From: CAYNUJ01 sp964573255
GTDB lineage: Bacteria > Bacteroidota > Ignavibacteria > Ignavibacteriales > Melioribacteraceae
Reading direction: 5' to 3'
DNA length: 33,317 nucleotides
NCBI GenBank assembly: GCA_964573255.1
Contig: CAZNJB010000037.1
Location: 1 to 33,317, forward strand
Shown: positions 1 through 8,575 of the stretch, one piece after another
How the letters are laid out: every line of letters starts with the position of its first letter
Numbering within the stretch: position 1 is the stretch's first letter
The notes under the pieces: generated by a model
Told to the model about the DNA's origin: nothing
What the model saw: the letters and a program-made list of their open reading frames with translations, nothing else
Databases searched by the model: none
Position numbers and translations under genes: made by a program

Positions 1-40
1 ATTATGATTCCACTGCTCTAACCAACTGAGCTACCCCGCC
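1..40 (-). tRNA. tRNA-Met (CAT), 5' part, cut by window edge
   Basis: Read on the minus strand, bases 40 to 1 begin GGCGGGGTAGCTCAG, a typical elongator tRNA 5' end. The acceptor strand is GGCGGGG, followed by U8, a D-arm with GGTTAGAGC, and an anticodon arm in which U33 precedes CAT and A31 can pair with U39. The 3' half lies outside the window. The GGC start and D-arm resemble bacterial elongator tRNA-Met. A lysidine-modified tRNA-Ile also carries CAT and cannot be fully excluded without the 3' half. It lies directly downstream of the M48 protease gene on the same strand. Confidence 0.85.
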
Positions 41-109
41 AAATTTTCAAAAATCGAGCTTAAAAAATATAAAATCGTTTTTGAATCTGCAAGTAAAATA
101 TCTAACTTA

Positions 110-940
110 TTAAATTCTATTGAGAATATTTTTTCTGTATTCTTTTTTAAATATTCCCTTTCCCGTGGCTTTATAATCCTTAACCGGCAATTTCAATGCT
201 TTCAACCGTTCATTAGCAGATTTTATTCTATCTATCGGATCGGGATGGGTGGAAAGATAGGCGGCAATACCCGCTCCTCCGCTGGATACCAAACCATCAT
301 CCCGCATTTTTTCGAAAAAGAACTTCACTGCGCCTGGATAATACCTAGTGGATCTTAAATATTTTATCGAATACTCGTCACTTTCATCCTCTGCCGCTCT
401 GCTATTTGCCAGCAGCGTTAAACCGGTAAAAAGGTTTGCAACAATTTCCGAAATTTGTGCCGGATTATTACCCAGCGCTAAACTTGCAATAATCTGCAGC
501 CCGTAGGCGGCTGTAATTCTTTGCGTTGCATGGCGCCTTTCAACATGTGCAATTTCGTGACCTATAACGCCTGCCAATGCAGCTTCCGAATCGAGATATT
601 TTAATAATCCGGTGTAGATGTATAGATATCCGCCGGGAACCGCAAATGCGTTTAATACAGAATCGTTATCTATTATGTCCAAACGATAATGATAAACCTT
701 TTTTTTCTTTATTTCCGGCGAATTCAATATATGCTTAAATATTCTATTATTTATATATTCTTTTACTTTAGGGTTCTTTTTATAAATAGGATATTCTTTC
801 GGATTTTTTCTGATTTCTTTGTCGAATTGAATTCCCATTTTCACTTCATCCGAATCGGAGAATAGGTTAATTCCCGTGGTAGAACATGCTACCGTTAGAG
901 TAAATAAAACTATCGCAAACTTTTTATTTATCCTTTTCAT
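110..940 (-). CDS. M48 family metalloprotease, lipoprotein
   Basis: This is a 276-residue zinc endopeptidase of family M48 (BepA/LoiP-like). The zinc site HEIAH is at residues 128-132, with H128 and H132 as ligands and E129 as the catalytic base. E184, in an ExxxD pattern with D188, is the likely third ligand. The N-terminus is a short basic and hydrophobic signal ending in a lipobox-like TVAC with Cys19, so the protein is probably anchored to a membrane facing the periplasm. M48 lipoproteins of this size typically degrade misfolded outer-membrane proteins; that role is inferred from the family. The ATG follows a GAGGT ribosome-binding site. Only 7 bases separate it from the permease gene upstream, so it is probably the last gene of the obg run. 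Confidence 0.9.
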   Translation of the reverse strand: MKRINKKFAIVLFTLTVACSTTGINLFSDSDEVKMGIQFDKEIRKNPKEYPIYKKNPKVKEYINNRIFKHILNSPEIKKKKVYHYRLDIIDNDSVLNAFAVPGGYLYIYTGLLKYLDSEAALAGVIGHEIAHVERRHATQRITAAYGLQIIASLALGNNPAQISEIVANLFTGLTLLANSRAAEDESDEYSIKYLRSTRYYPGAVKFFFEKMRDDGLVSSGGAGIAAYLSTHPDPIDRIKSANERLKALKLPVKDYKATGKGIFKKEYRKNILNRI

Positions 941-947
941 TTCGACC

Positions 948-1943
948 TCAACGAAGTTCTTTAAACCTCTTTCTAATTAAATAAATAAATATCGGAGAAC
1001 CAACAAGAGCCGTTATTGCTCCAACGGGAATTTCGGAAGGTGCAATTAAAGTCCGCGAAATAATATCTGCAACTATTAAAAATGAAGCACCAATAAAAAA
1101 TGATGCTGGTATTACAATCCTGTTATCAGTACCAAAAAGTAAACGGCAAGTATGAGGAATAATCAATCCTACAAATCCTATGATGCCGCTTACGGCAACC
1201 AAACTGCCGACAAGTAAACTAGTTATGATGTAAATAATGTTTCTGAAACGTTTCACATTTATTCCGAGATGGGATGCGTTTTCATCCCCCATAGACAAGA
1301 CATTAAATCTTTGCCCATTGATTGACAAGAACACCGAAATGATAATCGAAATAACAAGAACGAAATAAACATTATCGGTAGAGGCATTCGTTAGGTTCCC
1401 CATAAGCCAAAATATCGCCGAACGGAGCGATTCATTTAGAAAAGTAATCATCAATAAAATAAGAGCCGAAAAAAAAGCTCCTACCATTACTCCAGTTAAT
1501 AATAATGTATTTGGCTCAATAGAACCGAAACGCCTTCCGGCAAAAAACACAATTGCAATAACCCCGACACTGCCAATGAAAGCTAAGGATTGAACACCCC
1601 AGAAGGATAAACCAAGGAGCATTGCCAGAACTGCACCGAATGTTCCGCCGCTGGAAATTCCCAATATATACGGTTCAGCTAACGGGTTCATTAAGATTGA
1701 TTGAAACACCGCTCCGGCAACTGATAAACCGCCGCCCACCGCCAAGGCAAGTAAAACTCTCGGTAAGCGAATCTCCAATATTATTTTACTTATATTCGAA
1801 TCGGTGTTTTTTATTACGGATGATATAATATCCATCACCGGTATTTCAACGCTGCCGATAGATAAAGATAAAATAACGGTTAGTATCAATAAAACAAAAA
1901 GTATTAGAAAATATGTTAAGTTCCTTGCTGCAGAAGCGACCAT
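948..1943 (-). CDS. FecCD/BtuC-type ABC transporter permease
   Basis: This is a 331-residue polytopic membrane protein with about nine or ten hydrophobic segments. It has family hallmarks: an N-terminal EIRLPRVLLA-type stretch, AVFQSILMNPLAEPYILGISSG, and GIIGFVGLIIPH in the cytoplasmic coupling region. The family moves iron siderophores, haem or cobalamin through type II ABC importers. Neither the partner ATPase nor the binding protein is in the window. The substrate is therefore open; cobalamin is possible given the B12-controlled receptor 6 kb away, but this is only inference. The ATG lies 28 bases inside the 3' end of obg, suggesting translational coupling. The ribosome-binding site is weak (GGA about 8 bases upstream). 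Confidence 0.88.
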   Translation of the reverse strand: MVASAARNLTYFLILFVLLILTVILSLSIGSVEIPVMDIISSVIKNTDSNISKIILEIRLPRVLLALAVGGGLSVAGAVFQSILMNPLAEPYILGISSGGTFGAVLAMLLGLSFWGVQSLAFIGSVGVIAIVFFAGRRFGSIEPNTLLLTGVMVGAFFSALILLMITFLNESLRSAIFWLMGNLTNASTDNVYFVLVISIIISVFLSINGQRFNVLSMGDENASHLGINVKRFRNIIYIITSLLVGSLVAVSGIIGFVGLIIPHTCRLLFGTDNRIVIPASFFIGASFLIVADIISRTLIAPSEIPVGAITALVGSPIFIYLIRKRFKELR

Positions 1944-2908
1944 AAATTATCCAATACTTTATCCAAGGATATTCTCGCAACAGATGAAAACAATAAGATT
2001 TCACCTTCATAATGCGGCAATTTTAAGGATTGCAATTCGTTCAACGTTTCTTCATCTACTAAATCGATTTTTGATATGCCAACTACAAATTTCTTATTCA
2101 ATAATTCAGTACTATATTTATCCAGTTCTTCCCTGAGCGTTATATACTCCTTCTCAATATTTTCGCTTAAAGCATCTATTAGAAGGAACAACACCTTGGT
2201 TCTCTCAATATGACGCAGGAATTGATGCCCCAATCCTTTACCTTCGTGTGCGCCTTCAATAATTCCCGGAATATCAGCAATTGTAAAACTCTGGTAATCG
2301 CGGTACTTAACAATTCCCAAATTTGGAGTTAGAGTTGTGAAAGGATAATCTGCAATTTTAGGACGTGCCGCAGAAACCGCCGATATGAAAGTTGACTTAC
2401 CCGCATTCGGGAAGCCAACCAAACCGACCTCGGCAATTAGTTTCAGTTCCAAAACGATATTCCTCTCTTCTCCCGGCAAACCGGGTTCGGCGTATCGCGG
2501 AGTTTGATTTGTGGGAGTTGCAAAATTAGAATTCCCCCTTCCGCCTTTACCACCTTTCGCAATAATAGCTGTTTTACCGTGTTCGTCTAAATCCGCTATT
2601 ACTTCGCCGCTTTCGGCATCCTTAATAATGGTACCGACAGGAACTTTAATTATTGTATCCTTTCCATTGCGGCCATCCTTCAAAGAGTTACCTCCGTTAA
2701 CGCCGTTTTCAGCTTTATATTTTCTGTTGTACCTAAAATCCAACAAAGTATGGAGATTTTCATCCGCTAGAAACTTTATATCACCACCTTTGCCGCCATT
2801 TCCGCCGGCAGGACCGCCTTTGGGCACATATTTTTCCCGTCTAAATGCAACGGCACCGTTACCGCCCTTTCCAGCGGCAACAAATATTTTTGCATAATCT
2901 ACAAACAT
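1916..2908 (-). CDS. obg: GTPase Obg/CgtA
   Basis: This is a 330-residue essential GTPase linked to late 50S ribosome assembly and stress signalling. The glycine-rich Obg fold spans residues 1-158, with typical GKGGNG and GGPAGGNGGKGGD runs. The G domain has the P-loop GFPNAGKS at 165-172, the switch region around YPFTTL at 188-193 and DIPG at 212-215. The fourth motif reads SKID (279-282) instead of NKxD, and the fifth is an SSVA-like FSSVARIS. The variable C-terminal OCT domain is missing, as is common in Bacteroidota-type Obg. The start is one base after the stop of the acidic protein gene upstream, and its 3' end overlaps the permease gene, so the three are probably co-transcribed. Confidence 0.96.
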   Translation of the reverse strand: MFVDYAKIFVAAGKGGNGAVAFRREKYVPKGGPAGGNGGKGGDIKFLADENLHTLLDFRYNRKYKAENGVNGGNSLKDGRNGKDTIIKVPVGTIIKDAESGEVIADLDEHGKTAIIAKGGKGGRGNSNFATPTNQTPRYAEPGLPGEERNIVLELKLIAEVGLVGFPNAGKSTFISAVSAARPKIADYPFTTLTPNLGIVKYRDYQSFTIADIPGIIEGAHEGKGLGHQFLRHIERTKVLFLLIDALSENIEKEYITLREELDKYSTELLNKKFVVGISKIDLVDEETLNELQSLKLPHYEGEILLFSSVARISLDKVLDNLWSLLQQGT

Positions 2909-2909
2909 A

Positions 2910-4604
2910 TTATCTCTTGTCTTGGAAATTTTCTTCTATTATACTTTTAAAAGTCTGCCCTTCTTTCGAATCAGGTTCAATATGATATTTATCAAAAATA
3001 TCATTTAACTTATTCAACGCTTCCTCCAAATTCGAACATTCCGTAAATTCTTCAATAACCCCGGTAAATTCCTGCATATCGTAATCAAAAATTGATTCAA
3101 TAATTTTGGACATGTTTTTATTCTCAATTAACTTCGATACATCTATACTGCTTCGCTCTTTTTCATCAGTACTTTCGAATTTATTGATGAATTTTTCATC
3201 AACAAATTCCTCTTCATCTGTTTTTACAGATTCAGTGGAACCTTCAATATCTGTATCGTCCGACTCTTCTTCACCGGCATCGGCAAATAGACTTTCTTCA
3301 AAACTCTCATCAGTTATTTTTTCTACTATTTCCTCGTGGGTAGTATCGTCATTATTATCAACAGATTCGTCATTTAAAGATTCTTCGACAAATTCGAATT
3401 CCTCTTTTTCATCGATTATGATTTCTTCAAATTCATCCTCGAGCAATTCTTCTTCTTCATCACTTTCATTTACATCATTTTGTACAACAGTGGAGTCATC
3501 TTCTGAAGTAAACGCTTCATTCTCTAATTCCTCATTTTCAATATCATTCCCAGTTTCTTCTGATGTATTTGAAACCCCTTCAGAAGCTAGACCGTTTAAC
3601 TCTGCCACATCACTATTTTCTTTACTAGCTTCTTCCACGATACTAATGCCATCAACTTCTGCGAAAGTTTCTTCTATTTCGTATTGGATTTTTTCCTGAA
3701 TAAACTTGCTTACTTCAGGTTCATTAACAGATTCGGCAATTCCGGATTCAGAACTTTTCCCTGTTATTTCCTCCATTGATTGACGAATCGCTTCTTCTTG
3801 ATCCTGAATAAATTTTCGTGTTTCTTCAGATGGTAAATCGGCATCATCAAAGAGTTCAACTTCGATTCCGAAGGTTCTCAATAAAGCAATTTCATCTGCA
3901 AATTCATCATTCTGAAAGGATTCATCCAATACTGTTATCTCATCCAACATATTCTTTTCTTCGAAATATGTTCTTAGAGCTGCAACGGGAACTCCTTCGT
4001 TATTACTTTTGCCGATATTGAAAAACTCACTTATCGAACGGATGGCCGTTTCTATTAGATTGGGTTTATATTCAGACACCGAAATTTTATCAATTCTTTC
4101 CAGCAGTTCATTGAAAAGAGATAATGCTACAACCGAAATATTCTTCTTTTTGAAATAAGAAGAAATCACCCTCTGTGTATAAGGATAATGATAAACATAC
4201 AAGAGTATCTGCTCAATCTCTTTCTGCGACTTTTTCTCCTGGTTTTCAAACACAAATTTTTTGAGAGCCCAATTGGGTTTAACTAAATGATGTATATTAA
4301 ATGAAACCGCATGCAATATCAATTTAGCAATATACTCAATGGAAAAGCGCCTTTGCTTCCTAATTTCAGCTGCAATTAGAGAGAAATAATATTTTATTTT
4401 ATCCGAAGAATAATCGAATGAAGAATTGTGAAGCAACTTTTCCCTATCCTCGAAAATCAAGTAATCTATCTCAGCGGATATATAACGTAAAATAGCTGGA
4501 TGAAGATCAATCTGACTCAGTTCCTCGAAAGCAACGAATTGTCCCAGTTTATTTAACTGAGAATTATAGTACTCATTAATGCGGTTTATGTCATTTTTAT
4601 ACAT
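2910..4604 (-). CDS. acidic protein of unknown function, upstream of obg
   Basis: This 564-residue protein (from the ATG at 4604) matches no family I recognise. Three parts are visible. Residues 1 to about 235 look folded and helical, with mixed charge. Residues about 240-485 are extremely rich in Glu, Asp and Ser with few hydrophobics, and probably disordered. A final segment of about 75 residues regains hydrophobic helices, ending in a KSIIEENF-like tail. There is no signal peptide or membrane segment, so it is probably cytoplasmic. A TTG nine bases upstream of the chosen ATG is in frame and could be the start; neither has a well-spaced ribosome-binding site. The stop is one base from the obg start, so a link to Obg or ribosome assembly is possible but unproven. 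Confidence 0.8.
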   Translation of the reverse strand: MYKNDINRINEYYNSQLNKLGQFVAFEELSQIDLHPAILRYISAEIDYLIFEDREKLLHNSSFDYSSDKIKYYFSLIAAEIRKQRRFSIEYIAKLILHAVSFNIHHLVKPNWALKKFVFENQEKKSQKEIEQILLYVYHYPYTQRVISSYFKKKNISVVALSLFNELLERIDKISVSEYKPNLIETAIRSISEFFNIGKSNNEGVPVAALRTYFEEKNMLDEITVLDESFQNDEFADEIALLRTFGIEVELFDDADLPSEETRKFIQDQEEAIRQSMEEITGKSSESGIAESVNEPEVSKFIQEKIQYEIEETFAEVDGISIVEEASKENSDVAELNGLASEGVSNTSEETGNDIENEELENEAFTSEDDSTVVQNDVNESDEEEELLEDEFEEIIIDEKEEFEFVEESLNDESVDNNDDTTHEEIVEKITDESFEESLFADAGEEESDDTDIEGSTESVKTDEEEFVDEKFINKFESTDEKERSSIDVSKLIENKNMSKIIESIFDYDMQEFTGVIEEFTECSNLEEALNKLNDIFDKYHIEPDSKEGQTFKSIIEENFQDKR

Positions 4605-4656
4605 TTCACCCAATTTTTACTGAAACATCTAAAATAATAGTAAAATGATAAAAAAA

Positions 4657-4682
4657 AATCCCGATTAATACTAATCGGGATT
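4657..4682 (-). terminator. intrinsic terminator of sdhCAB
   Basis: A perfect 11-bp inverted repeat (4657-4667 with 4672-4682, loop ATAC) carries a CCCG core. On the minus strand it is followed by a run of eight to nine U. It lies 22 bases after the sdhB stop. A T-run at 4685-4690 means it could also act on the plus strand, although no plus-strand gene ends here. Confidence 0.9.
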
Positions 4683-4704
4683 CATTTTTTTCAAGCATAA
4701 ATAA

Positions 4705-5472
4705 TTAAAATACTTCGTCGGCAGCTATCTTAGCGTAAATGAAATCCTTATTCATTCGGGCAATATTCTTAACGGAAATTCCTTTAGGGCATTCCGCTTC
4801 GCAAGCATAAGTATTAGAACAACTGCCGAATTTCTCCGCATCCATAACTTTGACCATTTTTTGAACACGGTCATATCTTTCCGGTTGACCTTGCGGAAGC
4901 AAACCAAGCTGAGATACTTTGGCACTAACAAATAACATTGCTGAAGCGTTTTTACAAGCCGCAACGCAAGCACCGCATCCGATGCAGGCAGCTGCGTCAA
5001 AAGCTTCAGTAGCCACATGTTTGCTTACAGGTATTGAATTAGCATCCGGAGCTGCTCCTGTATTGATGGAGATATAACCACCGGCGTGCATAATTCTATC
5101 CAATCCGGAACGGTCAACAATCAAATCTTTCACTATCGGGAAAGCACGTGCGCGGAATGGTTCGATATAAATTGTATCGCCGTCCTTAAAATTACGCATA
5201 TGCAATTGACACGTTGTCGTTTTGGGCAAAGGTCCATGTGGTTTACCGTTTATAACAAGTCCGCAAGCACCGCAAATACCTTCGCGGCAATCACTTTCGA
5301 ATGCAATCGGATCTTCGTTATTTCTTTCCAATCGATCGTTTAATTGATCCAGCATTTCAAGAAAAGATGCATCGGTAGAAACATTTATTTGGTACTCGGC
5401 AAATTTACCCTTATCATTTGGACCGCTTTGACGCCAAATCAAGAGTTTTAAATTTATATTCTTCTCACTCAT
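4705..5472 (-). CDS. sdhB: succinate dehydrogenase/fumarate reductase iron-sulfur subunit
   Basis: This is a 255-residue electron-transfer subunit of complex II. The N-terminal ferredoxin domain binds 2Fe-2S through C62, C67, C70 and C88 (CREGICGAC, then TTTC). The C-terminal domain has CIGCGACVAAC with C163, C166, C169 and C173, followed by C218, C224 and C228. Together these form the 4Fe-4S and 3Fe-4S sets. Electrons pass from the flavin in SdhA to the haems and quinone in SdhC. The ATG overlaps the sdhA stop as TAATG, indicating coupled translation. It is the last gene of the operon, before the terminator at 4657-4682. Length and motifs are complete. Confidence 0.97.
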   Translation of the reverse strand: MSEKNINLKLLIWRQSGPNDKGKFAEYQINVSTDASFLEMLDQLNDRLERNNEDPIAFESDCREGICGACGLVINGKPHGPLPKTTTCQLHMRNFKDGDTIYIEPFRARAFPIVKDLIVDRSGLDRIMHAGGYISINTGAAPDANSIPVSKHVATEAFDAAACIGCGACVAACKNASAMLFVSAKVSQLGLLPQGQPERYDRVQKMVKVMDAEKFGSCSNTYACEAECPKGISVKNIARMNKDFIYAKIAADEVF

Positions 5473-7382
5473 TATTTATAACTCCTTTGGGTAAGTTTCA
5501 CATTTTCGAATTTCAGTTCTTCCTTATTGAGATTCCATTTACCGGTTTCTTCGAATTCCCAAGCAGCAGCATAGGTAAAGTTTTCATCATCCCTTCTGGC
5601 TTCGCCTTCTTCCGTTTGGTGTTCAAGTCTAAAGTGAGCACCGCAAGATTCTTCTCGATTGAGTGCATCTATTGCCATAAGCTCAGCCAATTCAAGATAA
5701 TCTGCCACTCTGCCGGCTCTTTCAAGCGTTTGGTTCAAACCATTCGCAAAACCGACTACGTTAACGTCTTTCCAGAATTCTTCACGTAAACCGCGTATCT
5801 CTTCAATTGCTTGGGTTAAAGAATCCTTGCTTCTTGCCAAACCGACTTTATCCCAAACAATTCTACCGAGTTTTTTATGGAATTCGTCAACTGTTCTCTT
5901 TCCTTTTATGGAAAGAAGTTTATTTATAAAATCCTCAACGGATTTTTTCTCTTTTGCAAATTGCTCGTGGTCGGTAGTAACTTTCACAGGTTTTGCAGTT
6001 GCAAGGTAATTACCGATTGTGTAAGGAATTACGAAGTAACCATCGGCTAAACCTTGCATAAGAGCGCTTGCACCGAGACGGTTTGCGCCGTGATCCGAAA
6101 AGTTTGCTTCACCGAGAACGAACAATCCGGGTATTGTTGACATCAACTCATAATCTACCCAAAGTCCGCCCATTGTATAATGAGGCGCTGGATATATTTT
6201 CATCGGCACTTCATATGGATTTTCGTCTGTAATAGACTGATACATATCGAATAAGTTGCCGTATTTTTCTTCAATTGCATCTTTTCCAAGACGTTTAATT
6301 GCATCCGCAAAATCAAGATAAACAGCTTCTCCGCCGTTAACACCGCGACCTTCATCGCAAACTTCCTTAGCGTTTCGAGAAGCGATATCACGAGGCACTA
6401 AGTTTCCGAAGGATGGATACTTTCTTTCCAAATAATAATCTCTTTCATCTTCAGGAATATCATTCGGATGTCTTGTATCCCCTTTCTTCAAAGGAACCCA
6501 AACACGACCGTCGTTTCTTAAGCTTTCGCTCATTAAAGTAAGCTTAGATTGCAACTCACCGTGAACGGGTAAACAGGTCGGGTGAATTTGAGTGTAACAT
6601 GGATTGGCAAAGAAGGCTCCTTTTTTATGAGCACGCCAAGATGCAGTGGCATTTGAATTCATTGCATTCGTAGAAAGGAAAAATACATTTGCATAACCGC
6701 CGGTAGCTAAAACAACAGCATCAGCAGCGTATGTTTCCAATTCTCCGTTAATCAAATTTCTTACAACAATTCCTCTTGCTTGTCCGTCAATCACAACGAG
6801 TTCGACCATTTCGCGGCGTGTGTACATCTTCACTTTACCGCTATTAATTTGACGGTTCAATGCACCGTATGCACCAAGTAACAATTGCTGTCCGGTTTGA
6901 CCACGTGCATAAAAAGTACGAGATACTTGTGCACCGCCGAACGATCTATTGTCCAGCAAGCCGCCATATTCTCTAGCAAAAGGAACACCTTGAGCAACAC
7001 ATTGATCGATGATGTTATTACTCACTTCCGCCAATCTGTAAACATTTGCTTCGCGCGACCGGAAATCGCCGCCTTTAATTGTATCATAGAATAATCTAAA
7101 AACAGAATCACCATCGTTTTGATAATTCTTTGCGGCATTAATACCACCTTGTGCAGCAATTGAATGTGCACGACGTGCCGAATCGTGATAGGAAAATGCT
7201 TTTACATTATAACCCAATTCTCCTAAAGTTGCCGCAGCAGAAGCACCGGCCAATCCGGTTCCTACTACTATAATATCAAATTTCCGTTTATTGGCGGGAT
7301 TAACTAATTTCGCATTGAATTTATAGTTAGACCATTTATCTGCTAATGGTCCTTCCGGAATTTTAGAATCTAAAACTGCCAT
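5472..7382 (-). CDS. sdhA: succinate dehydrogenase/fumarate reductase flavoprotein subunit
   Basis: This is a 636-residue catalytic subunit that oxidises succinate to fumarate, or the reverse. The FAD-binding Rossmann motif GTGLAGASAA is at 41-50. HSIAAQGG follows with H73, the expected covalent FAD attachment site. Substrate-site motifs HPTC and RDIASR are present, along with the late DHGANRLGASALMQG motif. The protein belongs to the long form typical of type B complexes in Bacteroidota and Epsilonproteobacteria. The ATG overlaps the sdhC stop by one base (TAATG), and the stop overlaps the sdhB start the same way. Sequence alone does not tell whether the complex works as dehydrogenase or fumarate reductase. 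Confidence 0.97.
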   Translation of the reverse strand: MAVLDSKIPEGPLADKWSNYKFNAKLVNPANKRKFDIIVVGTGLAGASAAATLGELGYNVKAFSYHDSARRAHSIAAQGGINAAKNYQNDGDSVFRLFYDTIKGGDFRSREANVYRLAEVSNNIIDQCVAQGVPFAREYGGLLDNRSFGGAQVSRTFYARGQTGQQLLLGAYGALNRQINSGKVKMYTRREMVELVVIDGQARGIVVRNLINGELETYAADAVVLATGGYANVFFLSTNAMNSNATASWRAHKKGAFFANPCYTQIHPTCLPVHGELQSKLTLMSESLRNDGRVWVPLKKGDTRHPNDIPEDERDYYLERKYPSFGNLVPRDIASRNAKEVCDEGRGVNGGEAVYLDFADAIKRLGKDAIEEKYGNLFDMYQSITDENPYEVPMKIYPAPHYTMGGLWVDYELMSTIPGLFVLGEANFSDHGANRLGASALMQGLADGYFVIPYTIGNYLATAKPVKVTTDHEQFAKEKKSVEDFINKLLSIKGKRTVDEFHKKLGRIVWDKVGLARSKDSLTQAIEEIRGLREEFWKDVNVVGFANGLNQTLERAGRVADYLELAELMAIDALNREESCGAHFRLEHQTEEGEARRDDENFTYAAAWEFEETGKWNLNKEELKFENVKLTQRSYK

Positions 7383-8053
7383 TAGTTACCTCCATAGAAA
7401 AATAAAAAATAAATCGGAATTGAGGCAAATCCAATTGCCATAATAAAAGAGTAAACCGTTCCTAACTTTTTAATAAACGGAAAATATCTTTTGTGATTCC
7501 ATCCAAATGTTTGGAATGCGCTTTGAAATCCATGATTTAGATGAAATCCCAGAAGCAGAACGGAGATAACATAAGCTATTGAATAAACCGGACTTTGAAA
7601 CCAATCAACAACAATTTTATAATACTGCGGTTCAGCGGTTTCGTGAGCGCCGGACAAATTAAAATCAGCCCAAAAAGTAGCTAAATGCATAACAAGAAAA
7701 ATAAACACAATACTACCGGTAAGAATCATTGTTCTGGAATAAACTGTTGTATTCGTTCTCGAACCGTTAACTGCATATCCAACCGGACGAGCACTTCTGT
7801 TTTCAATTGTCAGCCTTATTCCGTTGATAATATGCCCAAGAAATACTGCTAAAAGTATTACTTCGATAACACGCACCAGCGGTTTAACACCATCCAAAGT
7901 AGAAACATAAGAATTGAATGCTTCCTCTCCCCCAAAGAGTGTAAGGTTTCCTGCTAAATGAATTATCAGAAAAAGGATTAGAGCCAAACCGGTAAGTGCC
8001 ATAATAAATTTTTTACCGATAGAAGAATTAAGACTTTCTGAAAGCCAGCCCAT
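7382..8053 (-). CDS. sdhC: succinate dehydrogenase cytochrome b subunit, type B
   Basis: This is a 223-residue membrane anchor with five transmembrane helices, the fused form in which one protein replaces SdhC plus SdhD. Histidines placed within helices, H32 (IIHLAGN), H74 (LGHIING), H123 (VMHLATF) and H171 (LGFHLNHG), fit the four axial ligands of two haem b groups. It docks SdhA/SdhB to the inner face of the membrane and exchanges electrons with quinone, probably menaquinone in this lineage (inference). The start is firm: ATG after a strong AGGAGG ribosome-binding site. It is the first gene of sdhCAB, and a candidate promoter lies about 110 bases upstream. Confidence 0.96.
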   Translation of the reverse strand: MGWLSESLNSSIGKKFIMALTGLALILFLIIHLAGNLTLFGGEEAFNSYVSTLDGVKPLVRVIEVILLAVFLGHIINGIRLTIENRSARPVGYAVNGSRTNTTVYSRTMILTGSIVFIFLVMHLATFWADFNLSGAHETAEPQYYKIVVDWFQSPVYSIAYVISVLLLGFHLNHGFQSAFQTFGWNHKRYFPFIKKLGTVYSFIMAIGFASIPIYFLFFYGGN

Positions 8054-8165
8054 TAAATTCCTCCTAGATATAGTTTTGGTGTGAAAAATGGATTTGAATT
8101 AGTGGTAACAAAATAAAAGTTTAACAACATTAAACCTTTTGTTTATTATATTAACTAAGTAACCT

Positions 8166-8196
8166 CAAAAATAAAGCTATTCTGAAAATATTCAAA
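8166..8196 (-). promoter_or_regulatory. candidate sdhCAB promoter, Bacteroidota-type
   Basis: On the minus strand, TTTG (8196-8193) is followed after 19 bases by TATTTTTG (8173-8166). This fits the TTTG ... TAnnTTTG pattern described for the Bacteroidota primary sigma factor and would give a 5' leader of about 105 bases. A perfect TATAAT (8150-8145) closer to the gene is an alternative -10, but its -35 is poor. No transcript data are available. Confidence 0.4.
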
Positions 8197-8303
8197 ATAA
8201 GGATAAGTAAATTATATAGATATAAAACCTTATATTGAGGAGTGAAATAAAAAATTTGAATTCGTACAATTCTTTTTTAATTTTCGCAGTTCTTTCGAAT
8301 AAA

Positions 8304-8458
8304 TATTTACGGTGCTGTTTAATAGGGAAGCCGGTTAGAATCCGGCGCTGCCGCGCAACTGTGAAGGACGTAATCGTTTGGCATTATGCCACTGTTCCAA
8401 AAAATAGGAATGGGAAGGCGCCATTCGATGTCCGAAGCCAGGAGACCTGCCGTAAATA
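8304..8458 (+). ncRNA. cobalamin riboswitch (aptamer)
   Basis: A clear B12-sensing aptamer. A 9-bp closing helix P1 pairs 8304-8312 with 8450-8458. Inside are the P5 hairpin CCGG-TTAGAAT-CCGG, the conserved GCGCAACTGTGAAGG-type core, and the B12 box GCCAGGAGACCTGCC at 8437-8451. It precedes a BtuB-like outer-membrane receptor, the classic target: ligand binding should lower receptor synthesis when cobalamin is plentiful. The stretch between aptamer and start codon folds into a long stem-loop, listed separately. Confidence 0.96.
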
Positions 8459-8460
8459 CC

Positions 8461-8567
8461 TTAATTAATCAACCTTCGACGGTGAGGTTAGATTAACACA
8501 ATGTTCAAATCAATTCATTGATGTTATTCTTCGCCATCGAAGTTACTTTATTAATTAAAATAAGGAG
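8461..8567 (+). promoter_or_regulatory. riboswitch expression platform: long stem-loop ending next to the btuB ribosome-binding site
   Basis: TTAATTAAT (8461-8469) is the exact complement of 8550-8558. CTTCGACGGTGA (8474-8485) pairs with 8531-8542 apart from one mismatch and one wobble. An inner hairpin forms at 8495-8525 with one bulged A. The stem ends four bases before the AGGAG ribosome-binding site (8563-8567). ATTCT (8526-8530) stays unpaired between the helices and is the exact complement of AGAAT (8337-8341) in aptamer loop L5, so it could form the kissing contact known as L5-L13. There is no U-run after the stem, which favours control of translation over transcription termination. 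Confidence 0.6.
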
Positions 8568-8575
8568 TAACTTCT

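Noticed and set aside
2511..2897. Proline-rich open frame on the plus strand opposite obg
   Set aside because: Its proline runs are the reverse of the glycine-rich Obg domain; the Obg reading is unambiguous.
3106..3699. Long serine-rich open frame on the plus strand opposite the acidic protein gene
   Set aside because: It is the mirror of Glu/Asp codons on the other strand (GAA/GAT read as TTC/ATC and TCx), with no ribosome-binding site or recognisable domain.
8235..8468. Small plus-strand frame of 77 codons across the leader of btuB
   Set aside because: It lies across the cobalamin aptamer, whose conserved RNA structure explains the sequence. No ribosome-binding site precedes it.
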